DNA from: Schaalia sp. 19OD2882
GTDB lineage: Bacteria; Actinomycetota; Actinomycetes; Actinomycetales; Actinomycetaceae
Assembly: GCF_018986735.1 (NCBI RefSeq)
Contig: NZ_CP065521.1
Span: forward strand, 2,418,001 to 2,482,000
DNA: 64,000 nt
Direction of reading: 5' to 3'
The notes beneath the pieces were generated by a model. That model was not told the origin of the DNA and did no database searches. It saw nothing but the letters and a program-made list of their open reading frames with translations. Below, piece after piece: positions 35,536 to 45,187 of the stretch; positions within the stretch are counted from its first letter, which is position 1; each line of letters begins with the position of its first letter. A program made the translations under genes and the position numbers.

Positions 35536-37821
35536 TCAACTGCAGGCGGTGATCTTCCACAGCTTTGCCTGGTCGCCCTCGTCAACCAATTCGAATCCCT
35601 TGGAGGTGTCCACCCCGTAGAAGCCCGGATGCCGCGAGGAGCGGTTCCACGTGTAGTAGCGCCCGTCGGCGTCCTGGTAGAAGTGCGTGATGCCCAGCTT
35701 GCGCACGACCCGACACACCTCGGGGTCGGTGTGGATGTCCTTGAACTTCGTGTACAGGACCTTCTGGGACGCCCAGTCGGAAAGGTTGAGCGTGAGCTGC
35801 GGGAACACGGCCTCGCGGTGTCCGATGACCTCCGTGTAGGCCTCTCCGGCGATCGGGTCTCCGACGACCAGCGCATCCTCGGGCAAGGTTTGGGGCATGC
35901 GGCGAATCATGTCCAATTCGCCCTGGGTGGCCATGCCCGGCTTGCCCAGGTTCGACGGGTCGTAGACGTAGTCGGAAGCGACGAAGCGCGAGCCAAGCGC
36001 ACCGAAGTTGGTGAGCACCAGGACTGCGACCAGCACCGCGACCTCCCACGGCTGACGGCGCAGCAGCAGCGAAGGGCGGCCTCCGGCGGCTTCACGTCGG
36101 GCCAGGCGGGCGCGGTCGGCGGGCACGATGAACAGTTCCTGCAGGAAGCGGGCCACCCACACGACTCCTGTGGCGATCAGGGGCAGGGACATGAGCCCGT
36201 GGATCGCCATGATGCGGCGCGGGTCCATGTACCAGGGCGCCAGGAAGAAGATGCGCGGCTCGAAGGGTTCCGCCATGCCCGGGACGGGAATCTTCAGGTC
36301 CGGCCCGTAGGCGAGGAAGGTGAGCATGGCCATGGACAGGAAGCTGGCCAGCGCCCAGGCGGGCACCGGACGGGCGGTTGCCCGGCCCTGCACGCGATCC
36401 CCCACCTGCTCCGCGGTGTGGCTGGCGGTCTCGCGAGTGGCCCCACGGGCGCCGTCCGGATGGTGGGCGCGCCCCTTGCCGCCTCGCCCAGCGCTGCGAT
36501 GGCGCTGGGAGCCGGAGGCCGAAGGGGCGGGGACCGCGTCAAGGTCCCCGGTGGGTGAGTCGGGGGCCTGCAATTTCGGCGGCCAGAGCAGCAGCCAACC
36601 ACCGAAGACCGTGAGGAAGCCGAGCACCACGATGGTGGCCGACAGCCCCCACGTGGTGACGAAGGGCGGGAAGGGTGTGATGAAGCGCGAGAAGGCGTAG
36701 TCCCAGCCCAAGCCAGAACGCGGGTAGTTGCCCATGCCGCGGATCTGCGGGGTCATGAGCAGCCCCAAGGGCCCGACGACTCCCAGTGCTCCTGCGACCA
36801 GGGCGCCCACGGCGACCACGGGCCTTCCCGCCTTGCGCGCATCGGCGGAGATGGTCCACGCCGAGGCCAAGTACGGCGGCAACAGGACGACGAGGACGAA
36901 GAAGGCGGCACTGGGGTGCCCACCCACCGCACCTGTGGCGGCAGCCACGAAGGCGACCATGGCGCCCGCGAATGTGCGGAGGAAGCCGGCCGACGTCAGG
37001 AGGCCGCGCAGGTGACGTCCGGCCTCCAGCCCGAGAACGATGACCCCGGGAACGAGGGCGGCGCCGGTGGCGTGCGGCCACTGGTTGTACATGGTCAGCG
37101 CATCGGCGGGCATGGTGAGCAGCACGCCCGAGATGACGGTGGCGACCACGACGATGGAACGGTCGGAGGTCAGGCTGCGGACCATGCCCGCAGCTCCGAC
37201 CACCCACACGGCCATGAGCAGCAGCGTGGACACATTCGACGCCTGGACGACGGTGTCGGGCTGGGCGAAGAGGGCGACGAAGGCGTGCCACGAGTTCGGG
37301 TAGTAGGTCGGCTGCCCCCCGTAGAGTTCTCGCAGGGCGTTGAAGGGACTGCCTTCGTGGATGTGGATCATCGACCACACGCCGTTGAGGTGGAAGGTCG
37401 AGTCCCACTGCTGGGGCGGATTGCCCGGGTCGGCGCGGATGAGCATGGCCAGACCTGCAAGGATCCAGCCGACCAGCACAGCCAGCACCAGCGGCCACGA
37501 CGCGCACCACACCTCGCCCAGGACCTGGCGCGGCCCGGCCCTCGTCGTGGAGGCGAAGGCCCAGCGCGCAAGATGGAGACCCAGGCCGACGACGAAGAAG
37601 ACCCCGTACACGGGCAGCACGGTCGAGGTCTGCCACGGAATGTCCAGGGCGTCCCACGTGATCGAGAGCAGTGGAATCAGGGCGAAACCCAGTGCCGCCG
37701 ATGCCGCAATGGCTCCGGTGCGCGTGCGCGTGACCATCAGCGCCCAAGGCAGGGCGGGCAGGAAGGTCAGGGCGCACATCGCCGCGAGCAGCGGCGTCAG
37801 GGAAAGCCATTGGGCGATCAT
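35536..37821 (-). CDS. Large polytopic membrane protein, DUF6541-like
   Basis: The 761-residue protein has about a dozen membrane spans, extracytoplasmic loops with conserved polar text (QQWDSTFHLNGVWSM, YGGQPTYYPNSWHAF, MYNQWPHATGA), a long basic cytosolic insert (about residues 430–490), and a soluble C-terminal region with GDPIAGEAYTEVIGHREAVFPQL and several Trp/Tyr. The design, an Asp in the first loop with many spans and a C-terminal soluble domain, recalls GT-C glycosyltransferases that use polyprenyl-linked sugars, and actinobacterial DUF6541 proteins share it. Function is therefore guessed as cell-envelope glycan assembly. It follows the DedA gene by 6 bp. Confidence 0.7.
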   Translation of the reverse strand: MIAQWLSLTPLLAAMCALTFLPALPWALMVTRTRTGAIAASAALGFALIPLLSITWDALDIPWQTSTVLPVYGVFFVVGLGLHLARWAFASTTRAGPRQVLGEVWCASWPLVLAVLVGWILAGLAMLIRADPGNPPQQWDSTFHLNGVWSMIHIHEGSPFNALRELYGGQPTYYPNSWHAFVALFAQPDTVVQASNVSTLLLMAVWVVGAAGMVRSLTSDRSIVVVATVISGVLLTMPADALTMYNQWPHATGAALVPGVIVLGLEAGRHLRGLLTSAGFLRTFAGAMVAFVAAATGAVGGHPSAAFFVLVVLLPPYLASAWTISADARKAGRPVVAVGALVAGALGVVGPLGLLMTPQIRGMGNYPRSGLGWDYAFSRFITPFPPFVTTWGLSATIVVLGFLTVFGGWLLLWPPKLQAPDSPTGDLDAVPAPSASGSQRHRSAGRGGKGRAHHPDGARGATRETASHTAEQVGDRVQGRATARPVPAWALASFLSMAMLTFLAYGPDLKIPVPGMAEPFEPRIFFLAPWYMDPRRIMAIHGLMSLPLIATGVVWVARFLQELFIVPADRARLARREAAGGRPSLLLRRQPWEVAVLVAVLVLTNFGALGSRFVASDYVYDPSNLGKPGMATQGELDMIRRMPQTLPEDALVVGDPIAGEAYTEVIGHREAVFPQLTLNLSDWASQKVLYTKFKDIHTDPEVCRVVRKLGITHFYQDADGRYYTWNRSSRHPGFYGVDTSKGFELVDEGDQAKLWKITACS

Positions 37822-37827
37822 GTGGGG

Positions 37828-38685
37828 TCAGTCCTCCCGCGGTGGGGTCGTGCTGTCTTCGCCTGCGCGGGCTCGGGCAGCTGCGCCCTGGTCCGCGCCC
37901 GTGAAGGCGTGGGCCGCCCCGCCCTCGTCCTTGGTCGAGCCCTCGCCCTCGTCGTCGGAGGAACGACCCTTGACGCGATGCATGACCACCTCGACGACCA
38001 TCGGCAGCAGGGACACGGCGACGATCACCAGGATGATGACGGACAGGTTGTCGTGGACGAAGGGGATGCCGCCGAGCAGCGACCCCGCCCAAGTGACGCC
38101 GGCACCCCACAGCAGGGCGCCCAGGGAGTTGAAGGCGAGGAACTTCGGGTAGGGGTAGCGGGCGATACCCGCCGCCAAGGGCACGAAAGTGCGGATGAAG
38201 GGGATGAAACGGCCGATGACCAGGGCGCGTCCGCCGTAGGTGGCGAAGTAGTTCTCGGCCTTGACCAGGTGTTTGGTCTTGAGGATGCGGGCGTCGTCCT
38301 TGAAGAGTCTGCGTCCCCATTGCGCGCCGATCCAGTACCCGCACTGGGCACCGATGAAAGCGGCGACGAAGATCAGTCCGATGAGGACCCACAGGTTCAA
38401 TCCCAGCTGGTCGTGCAGCAGCCCCGCCGTGAACAGCAGCGCGTCACCCGGCAGCAGCGGGAAGAGGAGGCCCGATTCGACCAGGACGATCAAGAGCGTC
38501 CCCCACAACACCCACGGGCCCATGGCCAGCAGCAGTCCGGTGGGGTCGTGGAACCATTCGAGGACCGTCTTCCACCACGGGGTGTCGGCGGACGTGGTCG
38601 CCCGGGTGGCACTCACGTGGGCGGCAGCCAACATGCCGAGGGCGGGGGCGAGGGCGGTCCTGGCCGCGTCGAGGAGGGGGAGCAC
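37828..38685 (-). CDS. DedA-family membrane protein
   Basis: The 285-residue protein has the DedA/SNARE-associated core: ESGLLFPLLPGDALLFTAG, FVAAFIGAQCGYWIG, and the GRFIPFIRTFVPLAAGIARYPY stretch (key part GRFIPFIRTFVP) with the conserved arginines. Family members flip phospholipids or undecaprenyl phosphate. The C-terminal 45 residues are an acidic low-complexity tail containing an 11-mer copy. The GTG at 38685 was chosen because AGGAAGG lies upstream. Cotranscription with the DUF6541-like gene suggests that both serve lipid-linked envelope synthesis. Confidence 0.9.
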   Translation of the reverse strand: MLPLLDAARTALAPALGMLAAAHVSATRATTSADTPWWKTVLEWFHDPTGLLLAMGPWVLWGTLLIVLVESGLLFPLLPGDALLFTAGLLHDQLGLNLWVLIGLIFVAAFIGAQCGYWIGAQWGRRLFKDDARILKTKHLVKAENYFATYGGRALVIGRFIPFIRTFVPLAAGIARYPYPKFLAFNSLGALLWGAGVTWAGSLLGGIPFVHDNLSVIILVIVAVSLLPMVVEVVMHRVKGRSSDDEGEGSTKDEGGAAHAFTGADQGAAARARAGEDSTTPPRED

Positions 38686-38966
38686 TCGTGACCTTCCTGG
38701 AGTCCTGTCGGCCAGCAGTGGCAGCTGGCCCGCCCACAAGACTAGCGGCGCCCGGGTGGTGTGGCCCCGTGTGATCCCACACCGGGAGCGTCACGGGAGC
38801 ATCACGGCTCGGCGACGAACAGGGCACATGCGGCCGCGACACATGTCGCAAGCCCACGCCCTTCGCCTAGGCTCGGAGCCAGGGCTTCGCCCTCGTCGTC
38901 CCGCAATCCTCGCCCTGCGAAACGGGCTCGGAGGGGACGACCTCACATCCACCTGATCGGAGGCCG

Positions 38967-39617
38967 ATGATGACCCACCGCAAGATCGCCCGTCGAATGG
39001 CGGCCCTGGCCTGCTGCGCGGGGATGGTCGTCGCACTGGTAGCCTGTTCGGCGCCGGATGCGCAGTCCTCGTCGGGCGCGGGGGATGCGCCCGGCAGCGC
39101 TCCGGCCGCGCCCGCGGACCCGGGCCAGTCCGCCGGGAAGGGCGCTTCCAACGGCACCGAGTCGCCGTCGAACCTGCCCAAGGCGATGGCCTTGGGTGAA
39201 CCCGTGACCACGGAGCAGGGCACGATCACCATCACCAAGATCACCTTCGTGCCGGCACACGAAGCCCAGTCCGCCGGGGACGTGGCGCTGATGCCGGGAT
39301 GGACGGTCGACTACACATGGACGAACACCACGGATTCGCCCCAACGCGACCAGTGCGCTCCGGCGGGCGTGTACCTGAGCGTCATGACCTCCGGCGGGAA
39401 GCTGCTGGGTGACGAGACACGCAAAGCGATCCTGTGCGAGGAAGTGGCCCCCGGGGCCACGGTGAAGCACTCCGCATACCTGGACATGACCAGCGAGGAC
39501 CGTGATCCGGAGTCCGCCACCGCCTTCGTCGAGGACGCGGCGGCCATCGCCCTCGTTTCCGCCGCTGATGGGAACGGAAGGAACACGGTGTTCGGATTGG
39601 TCACGATCCCACGCTGA
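38967..39617 (+). CDS. Secreted lipoprotein of unknown function
   Basis: The 216-residue protein has a basic start, a hydrophobic segment and a lipobox (VALVAC, Cys22 or so) followed by a Ser/Ala/Gly/Pro linker of about 45 residues. The rest is a beta-rich domain (EQGTITITKITFV, GWTVDYTWTNTTDSPQ, ATVKHSAYLDMT) of the type seen in DUF4352/DUF5067-like immunoglobulin-fold lipoproteins with two cysteines (DQC and ILC). The fold assignment is by pattern only. The 281 bp upstream separates it from the divergent DedA gene and shows no other gene. Confidence 0.75.
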   Translation: MMTHRKIARRMAALACCAGMVVALVACSAPDAQSSSGAGDAPGSAPAAPADPGQSAGKGASNGTESPSNLPKAMALGEPVTTEQGTITITKITFVPAHEAQSAGDVALMPGWTVDYTWTNTTDSPQRDQCAPAGVYLSVMTSGGKLLGDETRKAILCEEVAPGATVKHSAYLDMTSEDRDPESATAFVEDAAAIALVSAADGNGRNTVFGLVTIPR

Positions 39618-39725
39618 GAACGACGCCGCCCATCGCAGGTGTTCCACTCCACGCCGGAGTCCTCGCCCTCGAGGAGGCTCACCCAAACCGAACCGGCCCG
39701 GGCCTTCGGGTGGCAGGATCGACCC

Positions 39726-40844
39726 ATGAGTGAGGTCACAACCCCTGTCCCGGTCCCCAACCCCCACACCCAGCTTCCTCCCCTACCGCCCGAGATCACC
39801 GCCTTGGCGCCCGACGTCGACCTGCCCGACCCGATGGAAGCGCCCGGGCTCGGCTGGGCGGTGCTCGGCGCCGGCGGCATTGCACGCACCTTCGCCACTG
39901 CGGTCCAGAACTGGACGCGCTCGACCGTCACGGCCGTGGGTGCTCGTGACGTGGAGCGCGCCCGCGCATTCGCCGGTGAATTCGCCGTACCCCACGCATT
40001 CGGCTCCTACGAGGAAGCCGTGGCCTGCCCCGAAGTCGACGCCGTCTACGTCGCCACCATCCACCCGACCCACGCCGAGGTCGCCTTGGCAGCCATCGCC
40101 GCCGGCAAGCACGTGCTGGTCGAGAAGCCCTTCACCATGGACGCTCAACAGGCCAGGCGGGTCATCGATGCGGCGCGTGACGCCGGAGTGTTCCTCATGG
40201 AGGCAATGTGGACCCGCCACCTGCCCCACCACGTGGTGGCCCGTGCGATCCTGGCCTCGGGCAACCTGGGCGACGTCGTCCAGGTGCGCGCCGACCACGG
40301 TCAAGCGCTGCGCCACGTGGACCGCCTCATGGTGCCTGAGCTCGGCGGCGGCGCCCTGCTGGACCTGGGGGTCTATTCGGTGAGCTTCGTCCAGTCGGTG
40401 CTGGGCAGCGTCGAAGTCGACTCGGTGGCCGCCACCTGGACCGACACCGGCGTGGACGAGACCGTCCAGGCCCTGCTGCGTGGCTCATCCAGCGACGAGG
40501 GCGAGGGCGGGACCGGCGCGGCCCTGGGCAACGCGAGCTGCTCACTGGCCGGGCGAAGCGCCACCTCGGCCGAGGTCGTCTGCGAGCGCGGCGCCCTGGA
40601 GTTCCCGCTGCAGTTCTACCGACCCGGTCAGCTGCTGCTCCGGACCTTCTCCGAGGGCGGCCACCCCGACGGTGATGTCACCGCATGGGACGCGACAGTG
40701 CCGGGAGGATTCCAGTACCAGGTGGCCGAGGTCGCGCGTTGCGTGACCGCCGGTGTGCAGCAGTCGCCGGCGGTCCCGTGGCGCGACACGGTGGCGGTCA
40801 TGGACCTGTTGGACCGGATCGGACAGGTCGCGCGCGAGGTTTGA
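39726..40844 (+). CDS. Gfo/Idh/MocA-family oxidoreductase
   Basis: The 372-residue protein has a Rossmann fold starting at GWAVLGAGGIARTFA, the family's VYVATIHPTHAEVALAAIAAGKHVLVEKPF stretch (key part EKPF with the catalytic Lys), and the C-terminal sheet domain with GGGALLDLGVYSV. It should oxidise or reduce a sugar, inositol or trans-dihydrodiol-type substrate with NAD(P). An acidic insert (SSDEGEGGTG) lies in the C-terminal domain. It appears monocistronic. The ATG at 39726 is preceded by CAGGAT; the frame extends upstream without support. Confidence 0.92.
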   Translation: MSEVTTPVPVPNPHTQLPPLPPEITALAPDVDLPDPMEAPGLGWAVLGAGGIARTFATAVQNWTRSTVTAVGARDVERARAFAGEFAVPHAFGSYEEAVACPEVDAVYVATIHPTHAEVALAAIAAGKHVLVEKPFTMDAQQARRVIDAARDAGVFLMEAMWTRHLPHHVVARAILASGNLGDVVQVRADHGQALRHVDRLMVPELGGGALLDLGVYSVSFVQSVLGSVEVDSVAATWTDTGVDETVQALLRGSSSDEGEGGTGAALGNASCSLAGRSATSAEVVCERGALEFPLQFYRPGQLLLRTFSEGGHPDGDVTAWDATVPGGFQYQVAEVARCVTAGVQQSPAVPWRDTVAVMDLLDRIGQVAREV

Positions 40845-41053
40845 TGCCCGCGCGGGCCGGGCGCTTCCCTCGTTCGTCGGCCGCTGCCCGATACGGCCCG
40901 CCATTGTCATTGCCTACTCGCCACTGACCGCCCTCGTCTGTGGAGGCGCTGCCCCGCGCGTGGTCCATGTGATCGTGCGGACTCCGGCGCGAGTTGTCCT
41001 GCATGGCGGCCTGTCCGGCCGGCTCGGCCTCCAGTGGAGCCCTTTCTGAGCGC

Positions 41054-42109
41054 TCAGGGGCGTGCGACCGTGGCCGTGGCGACCTGGAGGTTGGTGACCG
41101 GCGGGCTTCCCGCAGGGCCGGGGCTTGTGACGGTGGTGCCGATCAGTGCCCCGCAGGCGGGGCACCAGGCACTGTGCTCCGCATGGACCCACTGACGGTC
41201 CACCAGCTCGTGGACGGGGGTGAGCCGCAGGTCGTGCTCCTTCAGGGCCCAGACGTCGCGTGTCCCCACCGTGGTGCTCCACGCACCTGCCCCGCTCAGG
41301 ACCTGGCCGCAGGTTCCGCAGGCGACGTGACGCTCCGGCGGGTCCTGGTGGACCTGCAGGGCGGGTGCACTCAGGTGGTGGGCCCGTGAGGTCCAGTAGC
41401 GGTAGGGGCCCAGGCGCCTGCGCCACTCCTGTGGACTGAGGGAGCCTGCCTCCCGGGGCGTGGTGACGGGGGTGACGGGCTCCTTGCGGGGGACCTCAAG
41501 CATGGGCTCACCGAGCACCAGGTCGGGCCGGTAGAAGGCGGCCTCCCAGGGCTCGGGGGCGGAGGCGACGTTCTGGACGGCCTGGTGGGCAAGCGTGAGG
41601 TCCTTCTGCTCCGGCAGACTCAGAGGGTCGATGTCCTCACGGGACAGGGGCAGGGCGCACCCCACCGGGACGGGGAAGACCTGGCGGATCTCGATGCGTG
41701 CCCGGCTCAGCAGAGGCAGCGGCACCGGGCCTCCCCAGTGCCTGGTCCCGTGGCCCTCGGTCTCGAGGCGGCCAGGAAGGTGCTGGAGGGTCTGCCAGGC
41801 GGCGTCGGAGGGGTCGTGGCTCTCGACCAGCAGGAACGCGGGCCCCGCAAACCCGCGGCTCCGCCCGGTCCTGGTGAGTTCACTGACCGTGACCTCGGAG
41901 TCTGCCACCCACGCCCGGAACAGGACCTGGTGGACGGCCTCCACGTCCCGGAAGCGGCGGACCCTGCTGCGGGGTGAGCCGGCCCCCCGGTTGGTGTGTC
42001 TGGAGGGCACCATGAGCCCCCGGTTGTCCAGGTCCCGGAGCATCTGGTCATTGGAAGCGATCGCCTCACACTCACCGGTGGCCCTGACGACCACGGTCTG
42101 TACGGCCAC
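41054..42109 (-). CDS. Unknown protein with paired CxxC motifs
   Basis: The 351-residue cytosolic protein was not assigned to a family. Its C-terminal 90 residues contain CGTCGQVL and, some 45 residues later, CPACGAL, a likely zinc ribbon. The first 120 residues contain RFRDVEAVHQVLFRAWVADSE and similar amphipathic text. AAGGAGG lies directly before the GTG at 42109, which fixes the start; the frame continues 119 codons upstream without support. It stands alone between an intergenic 11-mer copy (40928) and the methyltransferase gene. Confidence 0.65.
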   Translation of the reverse strand: MAVQTVVVRATGECEAIASNDQMLRDLDNRGLMVPSRHTNRGAGSPRSRVRRFRDVEAVHQVLFRAWVADSEVTVSELTRTGRSRGFAGPAFLLVESHDPSDAAWQTLQHLPGRLETEGHGTRHWGGPVPLPLLSRARIEIRQVFPVPVGCALPLSREDIDPLSLPEQKDLTLAHQAVQNVASAPEPWEAAFYRPDLVLGEPMLEVPRKEPVTPVTTPREAGSLSPQEWRRRLGPYRYWTSRAHHLSAPALQVHQDPPERHVACGTCGQVLSGAGAWSTTVGTRDVWALKEHDLRLTPVHELVDRQWVHAEHSAWCPACGALIGTTVTSPGPAGSPPVTNLQVATATVARP

Positions 42110-42315
42110 GCCAACCTCCTTCCCGCCCTTGGGTCGCCTCAAGCGACCGACCCCTACGGGCCGCCCGCGTGAGCTGAACCACCCTTGTGCGGCTGTGTGC
42201 AATGGTAGGGATTCTCGCGAGTGCCGGACGCTTCCCGTGTTCGCGACCCAACGCCCGACACCCGTCCTCGGCACCCCTGATCGCCCGAGGCACCCGAGTC
42301 CTCCCGCTGGGGATG

Positions 42316-43161
42316 TCACCTGGAGTCCAGGCGCCGAGACGTCCACACCAGGGTCGTGTACGGGATGACGACTTCGCCACCTTGCGCGTGGCCCAAGTGA
42401 TCGTGCAGGTACCAGCGCAGGTTCTCCTGCATGGCAGCTCGACCGGCCGCGTCCTGACGCAACCACGAGGAGCGGGTCCGCCCCAGCTCCATCACCTCAT
42501 CGGTGCTCAAGTGTTGTTCCCACGCGCACAGATGCAGGCGCGGCTCGGTGAACTGGGGCCTGACCTGCGGCGGCACATCCGCGCGGTGGACGTCACCTGA
42601 GCGCATGATGCGCGTGAGTCTGTGCACCCAAGGCACACCGACGCTCATCTGGTTGAAGACGATCCCCAAGGTCCCACCGGGGTGCAGCAGTCGCGCCGCT
42701 TCCGCGGAGGCCAACTCCGGGTCGAACCAGTGCCACGCCTGGGCGGCCACCACCAACTCCGCACAGCTGCTCGGCAGGCCGGTGGCCTCAGCCGTGCCCG
42801 TATGGACGGTGGCCTTGGCGGGCATCGGCGCTTGAGGGGACGCTTCGGACCGCGGCCTCTCCTGAGCGTGCGGCGCCTCCTCGAAGTGCGCCAGCCACTG
42901 CTCGCGCATGGCATCTGCCGGTTCGACCGCGAGGACCTGCCAGCCGCGAGCCAGGAGTTCGCGCGTCATCTTGCCCGTTCCGGCCCCGAGGTCGACGGCG
43001 ACCCGGCCGGCGCCTCGTGCGACAAAATCCTTGGCGTCGAAAACCCCACCCCCTGCGAGGGCGGCGCCGGCCACTGCGCACAGGTGATCGACGGCTTCAG
43101 CGGGGTAGGTGGGACGGACCCTCTGGTACGAGCTCGAGGCACAGTTGAAGGGATTGTCCAC
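42316..43161 (-). CDS. Class I SAM-dependent methyltransferase
   Basis: The 281-residue enzyme has motif I VAVDLGAGTGKMTREL, an acidic residue ending strand 2 (LAVEPADAM), and the AQAWHWFDPE region typical of UbiE-like Methyltransf_11 enzymes. The opening FNCASSSYQRVRPTYP is shared by a group of uncharacterised small-molecule methyltransferases. A poorly conserved basic insert (residues about 105–130) precedes motif II. The GTG at 43161 was chosen because upstream codons fall into the repeat element at 43192–43304. Confidence 0.88.
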   Translation of the reverse strand: MDNPFNCASSSYQRVRPTYPAEAVDHLCAVAGAALAGGGVFDAKDFVARGAGRVAVDLGAGTGKMTRELLARGWQVLAVEPADAMREQWLAHFEEAPHAQERPRSEASPQAPMPAKATVHTGTAEATGLPSSCAELVVAAQAWHWFDPELASAEAARLLHPGGTLGIVFNQMSVGVPWVHRLTRIMRSGDVHRADVPPQVRPQFTEPRLHLCAWEQHLSTDEVMELGRTRSSWLRQDAAGRAAMQENLRWYLHDHLGHAQGGEVVIPYTTLVWTSRRLDSR

Positions 43162-43191
43162 GGCGACGAGCCTATCCCGTGCCGGGTCACC

Positions 43192-43304
43192 CCCCGATTT
43201 CGCACACAATGCGCACCGGACACCGCAGGCCCCGCACACATCACCGCAGGTCAGCCAACCTCCCCCAAGCCGCACGTGGCACACGGGCCCGGCATTGTGT
43301 GCGG
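43192..43304 (+). repeat. ~108-bp intergenic repeat element, copy 2
   Basis: The left end CGATTTCGCACACAATGCGC begins at about 43195 and the right end GGCATTGTGTGCGG is at 43291–43304. The internal block ATCACCGCAGGTCA (about 43240) matches copies 1 and 3. It lies between the methyltransferase start and the lactate permease stop. Confidence 0.75.
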
Positions 43305-43380
43305 CGGAACCGGAAAGACATCAAGCCAGTCACGGGCGGGCCGCGAGCGCCGGCGAAGCTGTGAGCGCGCCTTGTGCCGG

Positions 43381-45063
43381 TCAGTTGGCGATGAGGAAGC
43401 CCAGTGTCCCTTGGGCGGCCAGGAAAGTGACCACACCCAGGACCGCGACCAGGCCCAAGGACCACGGCAGGGCCTTGCGCAGCAGCTCCGGTTCCGAGCC
43501 TTCGGCTTTGACCGCGGTGGCGGCGATCGCCAGGTTCTGGGGGCTGATGATCTTGCCCATGCCGCCACCGACTTCGTTGACGCCCAACAGCAGCTGCGTG
43601 CTCATGCCGGTCTGGGCGGCCACCGTTGAATGCAGCGATCCGAAGAGGGCTCCTGACGAGGTGGCCGATCCGGTGACAGCGGTGCCCACCCATCCCAGGA
43701 CCGGCGCGAAGAAGGCGAAGGCTGCACCGGTGGTCGCCAGGAAGGTGCCGACCGCCACGGTCTGACCGGAAAAGTTCATCGCGTAGGCCAAGGCCATGAC
43801 CGCGACAATGGTCAGGATCGCCATGCGCAGCTTGACCACCGTGCGCCCCAGGGTGCGCAGGCCCTCGCCGACGGTGAAGGGGAAGACTCCGCCGGAACTG
43901 GTCAGGGCGTAGACCGCGGTGACAACCAAGCCTGCCAACAGGATCATCGTTCCGGGGGAGGACAGCGAGGAGAGCGTGTACACGGTGTCGGTGGAGGGTT
44001 TGCCCGCCGCAGTCATCAGCATTCCGTCCAGGCCCGGCCACCCGAACTTCACGTCGGTCGCCTTCAGGGCGGCCGGCACGTCCACGCCGAACCTCCACAG
44101 CTTCGCCACGGCGAAGACCAGAACCACGAACCAGTACGGCAGCAGGGCCAAGGTGATGCGCGAAGCGGTGAGTTCCTTGCCGGCCCCAGGCTCGGACCGG
44201 TGTTCCTCGGGGGTTGTGGGCGTCCACACGACCAGCAGTCCGGCGGACAGCGCGAAACTCAGCAGCGAGGCGACAACCGCCGTCAGTTCGTAGGACAGGA
44301 AGTGCGCGGTGACCAGGTGCCCACCGCCCATGCCAAGGCCTGCGACCAGGGCGACCGGCCACAGTTGGCGAAGTCCCCGGACTCCGTCGAGCATCGCGAG
44401 CAGCAGGAATGGGACGACGACCAGGAACAGGGGGGTGATGCGTGCGCCGGTCTGGGCGACCAGGGCCGCGGATTCCTCCATGCCGCCAATCTTGGCCGTG
44501 GCGGTCATGGGGATGGCCATGGCGCCGAAGCCGACATTGAGGGAGTTGCCGACCATGGTGGCGAGGGCGGCCTTGACTGGGGGAAGGCCCAGTGCCAACA
44601 GCATGGCGCAGGTGATGGCCACAGGGGCGCCGAAACCGGCAAGGCCTTCCATGAGGCCGCAGAAGGCAAAGGCGACCAGCAGCGCCTGGACGCGCACGTC
44701 GCCCTTGCCGACCAGTGAGAACACGGTGCGCACGTCCTGGCCGCGGCCGCTGGCCTCGGTCAGGTCGTACAGCCACACGGCCATGACCACGATGTAGGAA
44801 ATGACCAGCAGGCCGAAGGTACCGCCCTGCGTGGCCGAGAGCACGGACAGGGCCACGGGCATGTGGAATCCGAAGACCGCCACGGCCACGGCGACCGCCA
44901 GCGACACCAATGCGCACCAGTGGGTGGCGACCTTGAACACGCCGAGCATGACGAAGAAGAGCACCAACGGTACCAGTGCGAGCAGGGCACTGAGTGGCAG
45001 TGAGCCCGCAACCGCAGTGGTCGAGGGTGTGAAAGCGCTCTGCAGCAGCAATGGGGCGGTCAC
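43381..45063 (-). CDS. lldP: L-lactate permease, LctP family
   Basis: The 560-residue protein has 12 to 14 membrane spans and the family's signature stretches: EGLAGFGAPVAITCAMLLALG, GNSLNVGFGAMAIPM, and near the end GNDVNEVGGGMGKIISPQN-like text (here GVNEVGGGMGKIISPQNLAI). It imports lactate or glycolate with protons. A GTG start at 45063 has GAGGAGG upstream. No lactate dehydrogenase genes lie nearby, so the gene appears single. Confidence 0.95.
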   Translation of the reverse strand: MTAPLLLQSAFTPSTTAVAGSLPLSALLALVPLVLFFVMLGVFKVATHWCALVSLAVAVAVAVFGFHMPVALSVLSATQGGTFGLLVISYIVVMAVWLYDLTEASGRGQDVRTVFSLVGKGDVRVQALLVAFAFCGLMEGLAGFGAPVAITCAMLLALGLPPVKAALATMVGNSLNVGFGAMAIPMTATAKIGGMEESAALVAQTGARITPLFLVVVPFLLLAMLDGVRGLRQLWPVALVAGLGMGGGHLVTAHFLSYELTAVVASLLSFALSAGLLVVWTPTTPEEHRSEPGAGKELTASRITLALLPYWFVVLVFAVAKLWRFGVDVPAALKATDVKFGWPGLDGMLMTAAGKPSTDTVYTLSSLSSPGTMILLAGLVVTAVYALTSSGGVFPFTVGEGLRTLGRTVVKLRMAILTIVAVMALAYAMNFSGQTVAVGTFLATTGAAFAFFAPVLGWVGTAVTGSATSSGALFGSLHSTVAAQTGMSTQLLLGVNEVGGGMGKIISPQNLAIAATAVKAEGSEPELLRKALPWSLGLVAVLGVVTFLAAQGTLGFLIAN

Positions 45064-45187
45064 TGTGGCCTCCTCGGGTCGGTGGTGCGTTGTCGCTTCC
45101 CGTAGGGCGCCTTCCTTGGCGTCTTGTCAGAGTCTAGTCCTTCGAGAACCGGACGAAGGGCGCCTCCGCCCGCGGGTCGTGTACGAC

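Noticed and set aside
34477..36558. Long plus-strand open frame of 693 codons over pheA and the DUF6541-like gene
   Set aside because: High-GC antisense shadow: the His/Gly/Arg-rich composition is not protein-like, and the minus strand carries intact families.
43162..43284. Cys-rich N-terminal extension of the methyltransferase
   Set aside because: It derives from translating the repeat element at 43192–43304; the family start is at 43161.
45064..45187. GGGCGCC-containing near repeats after the kinase-like gene
   Set aside because: The arms do not pair well enough for a terminator, and no other structure was found.
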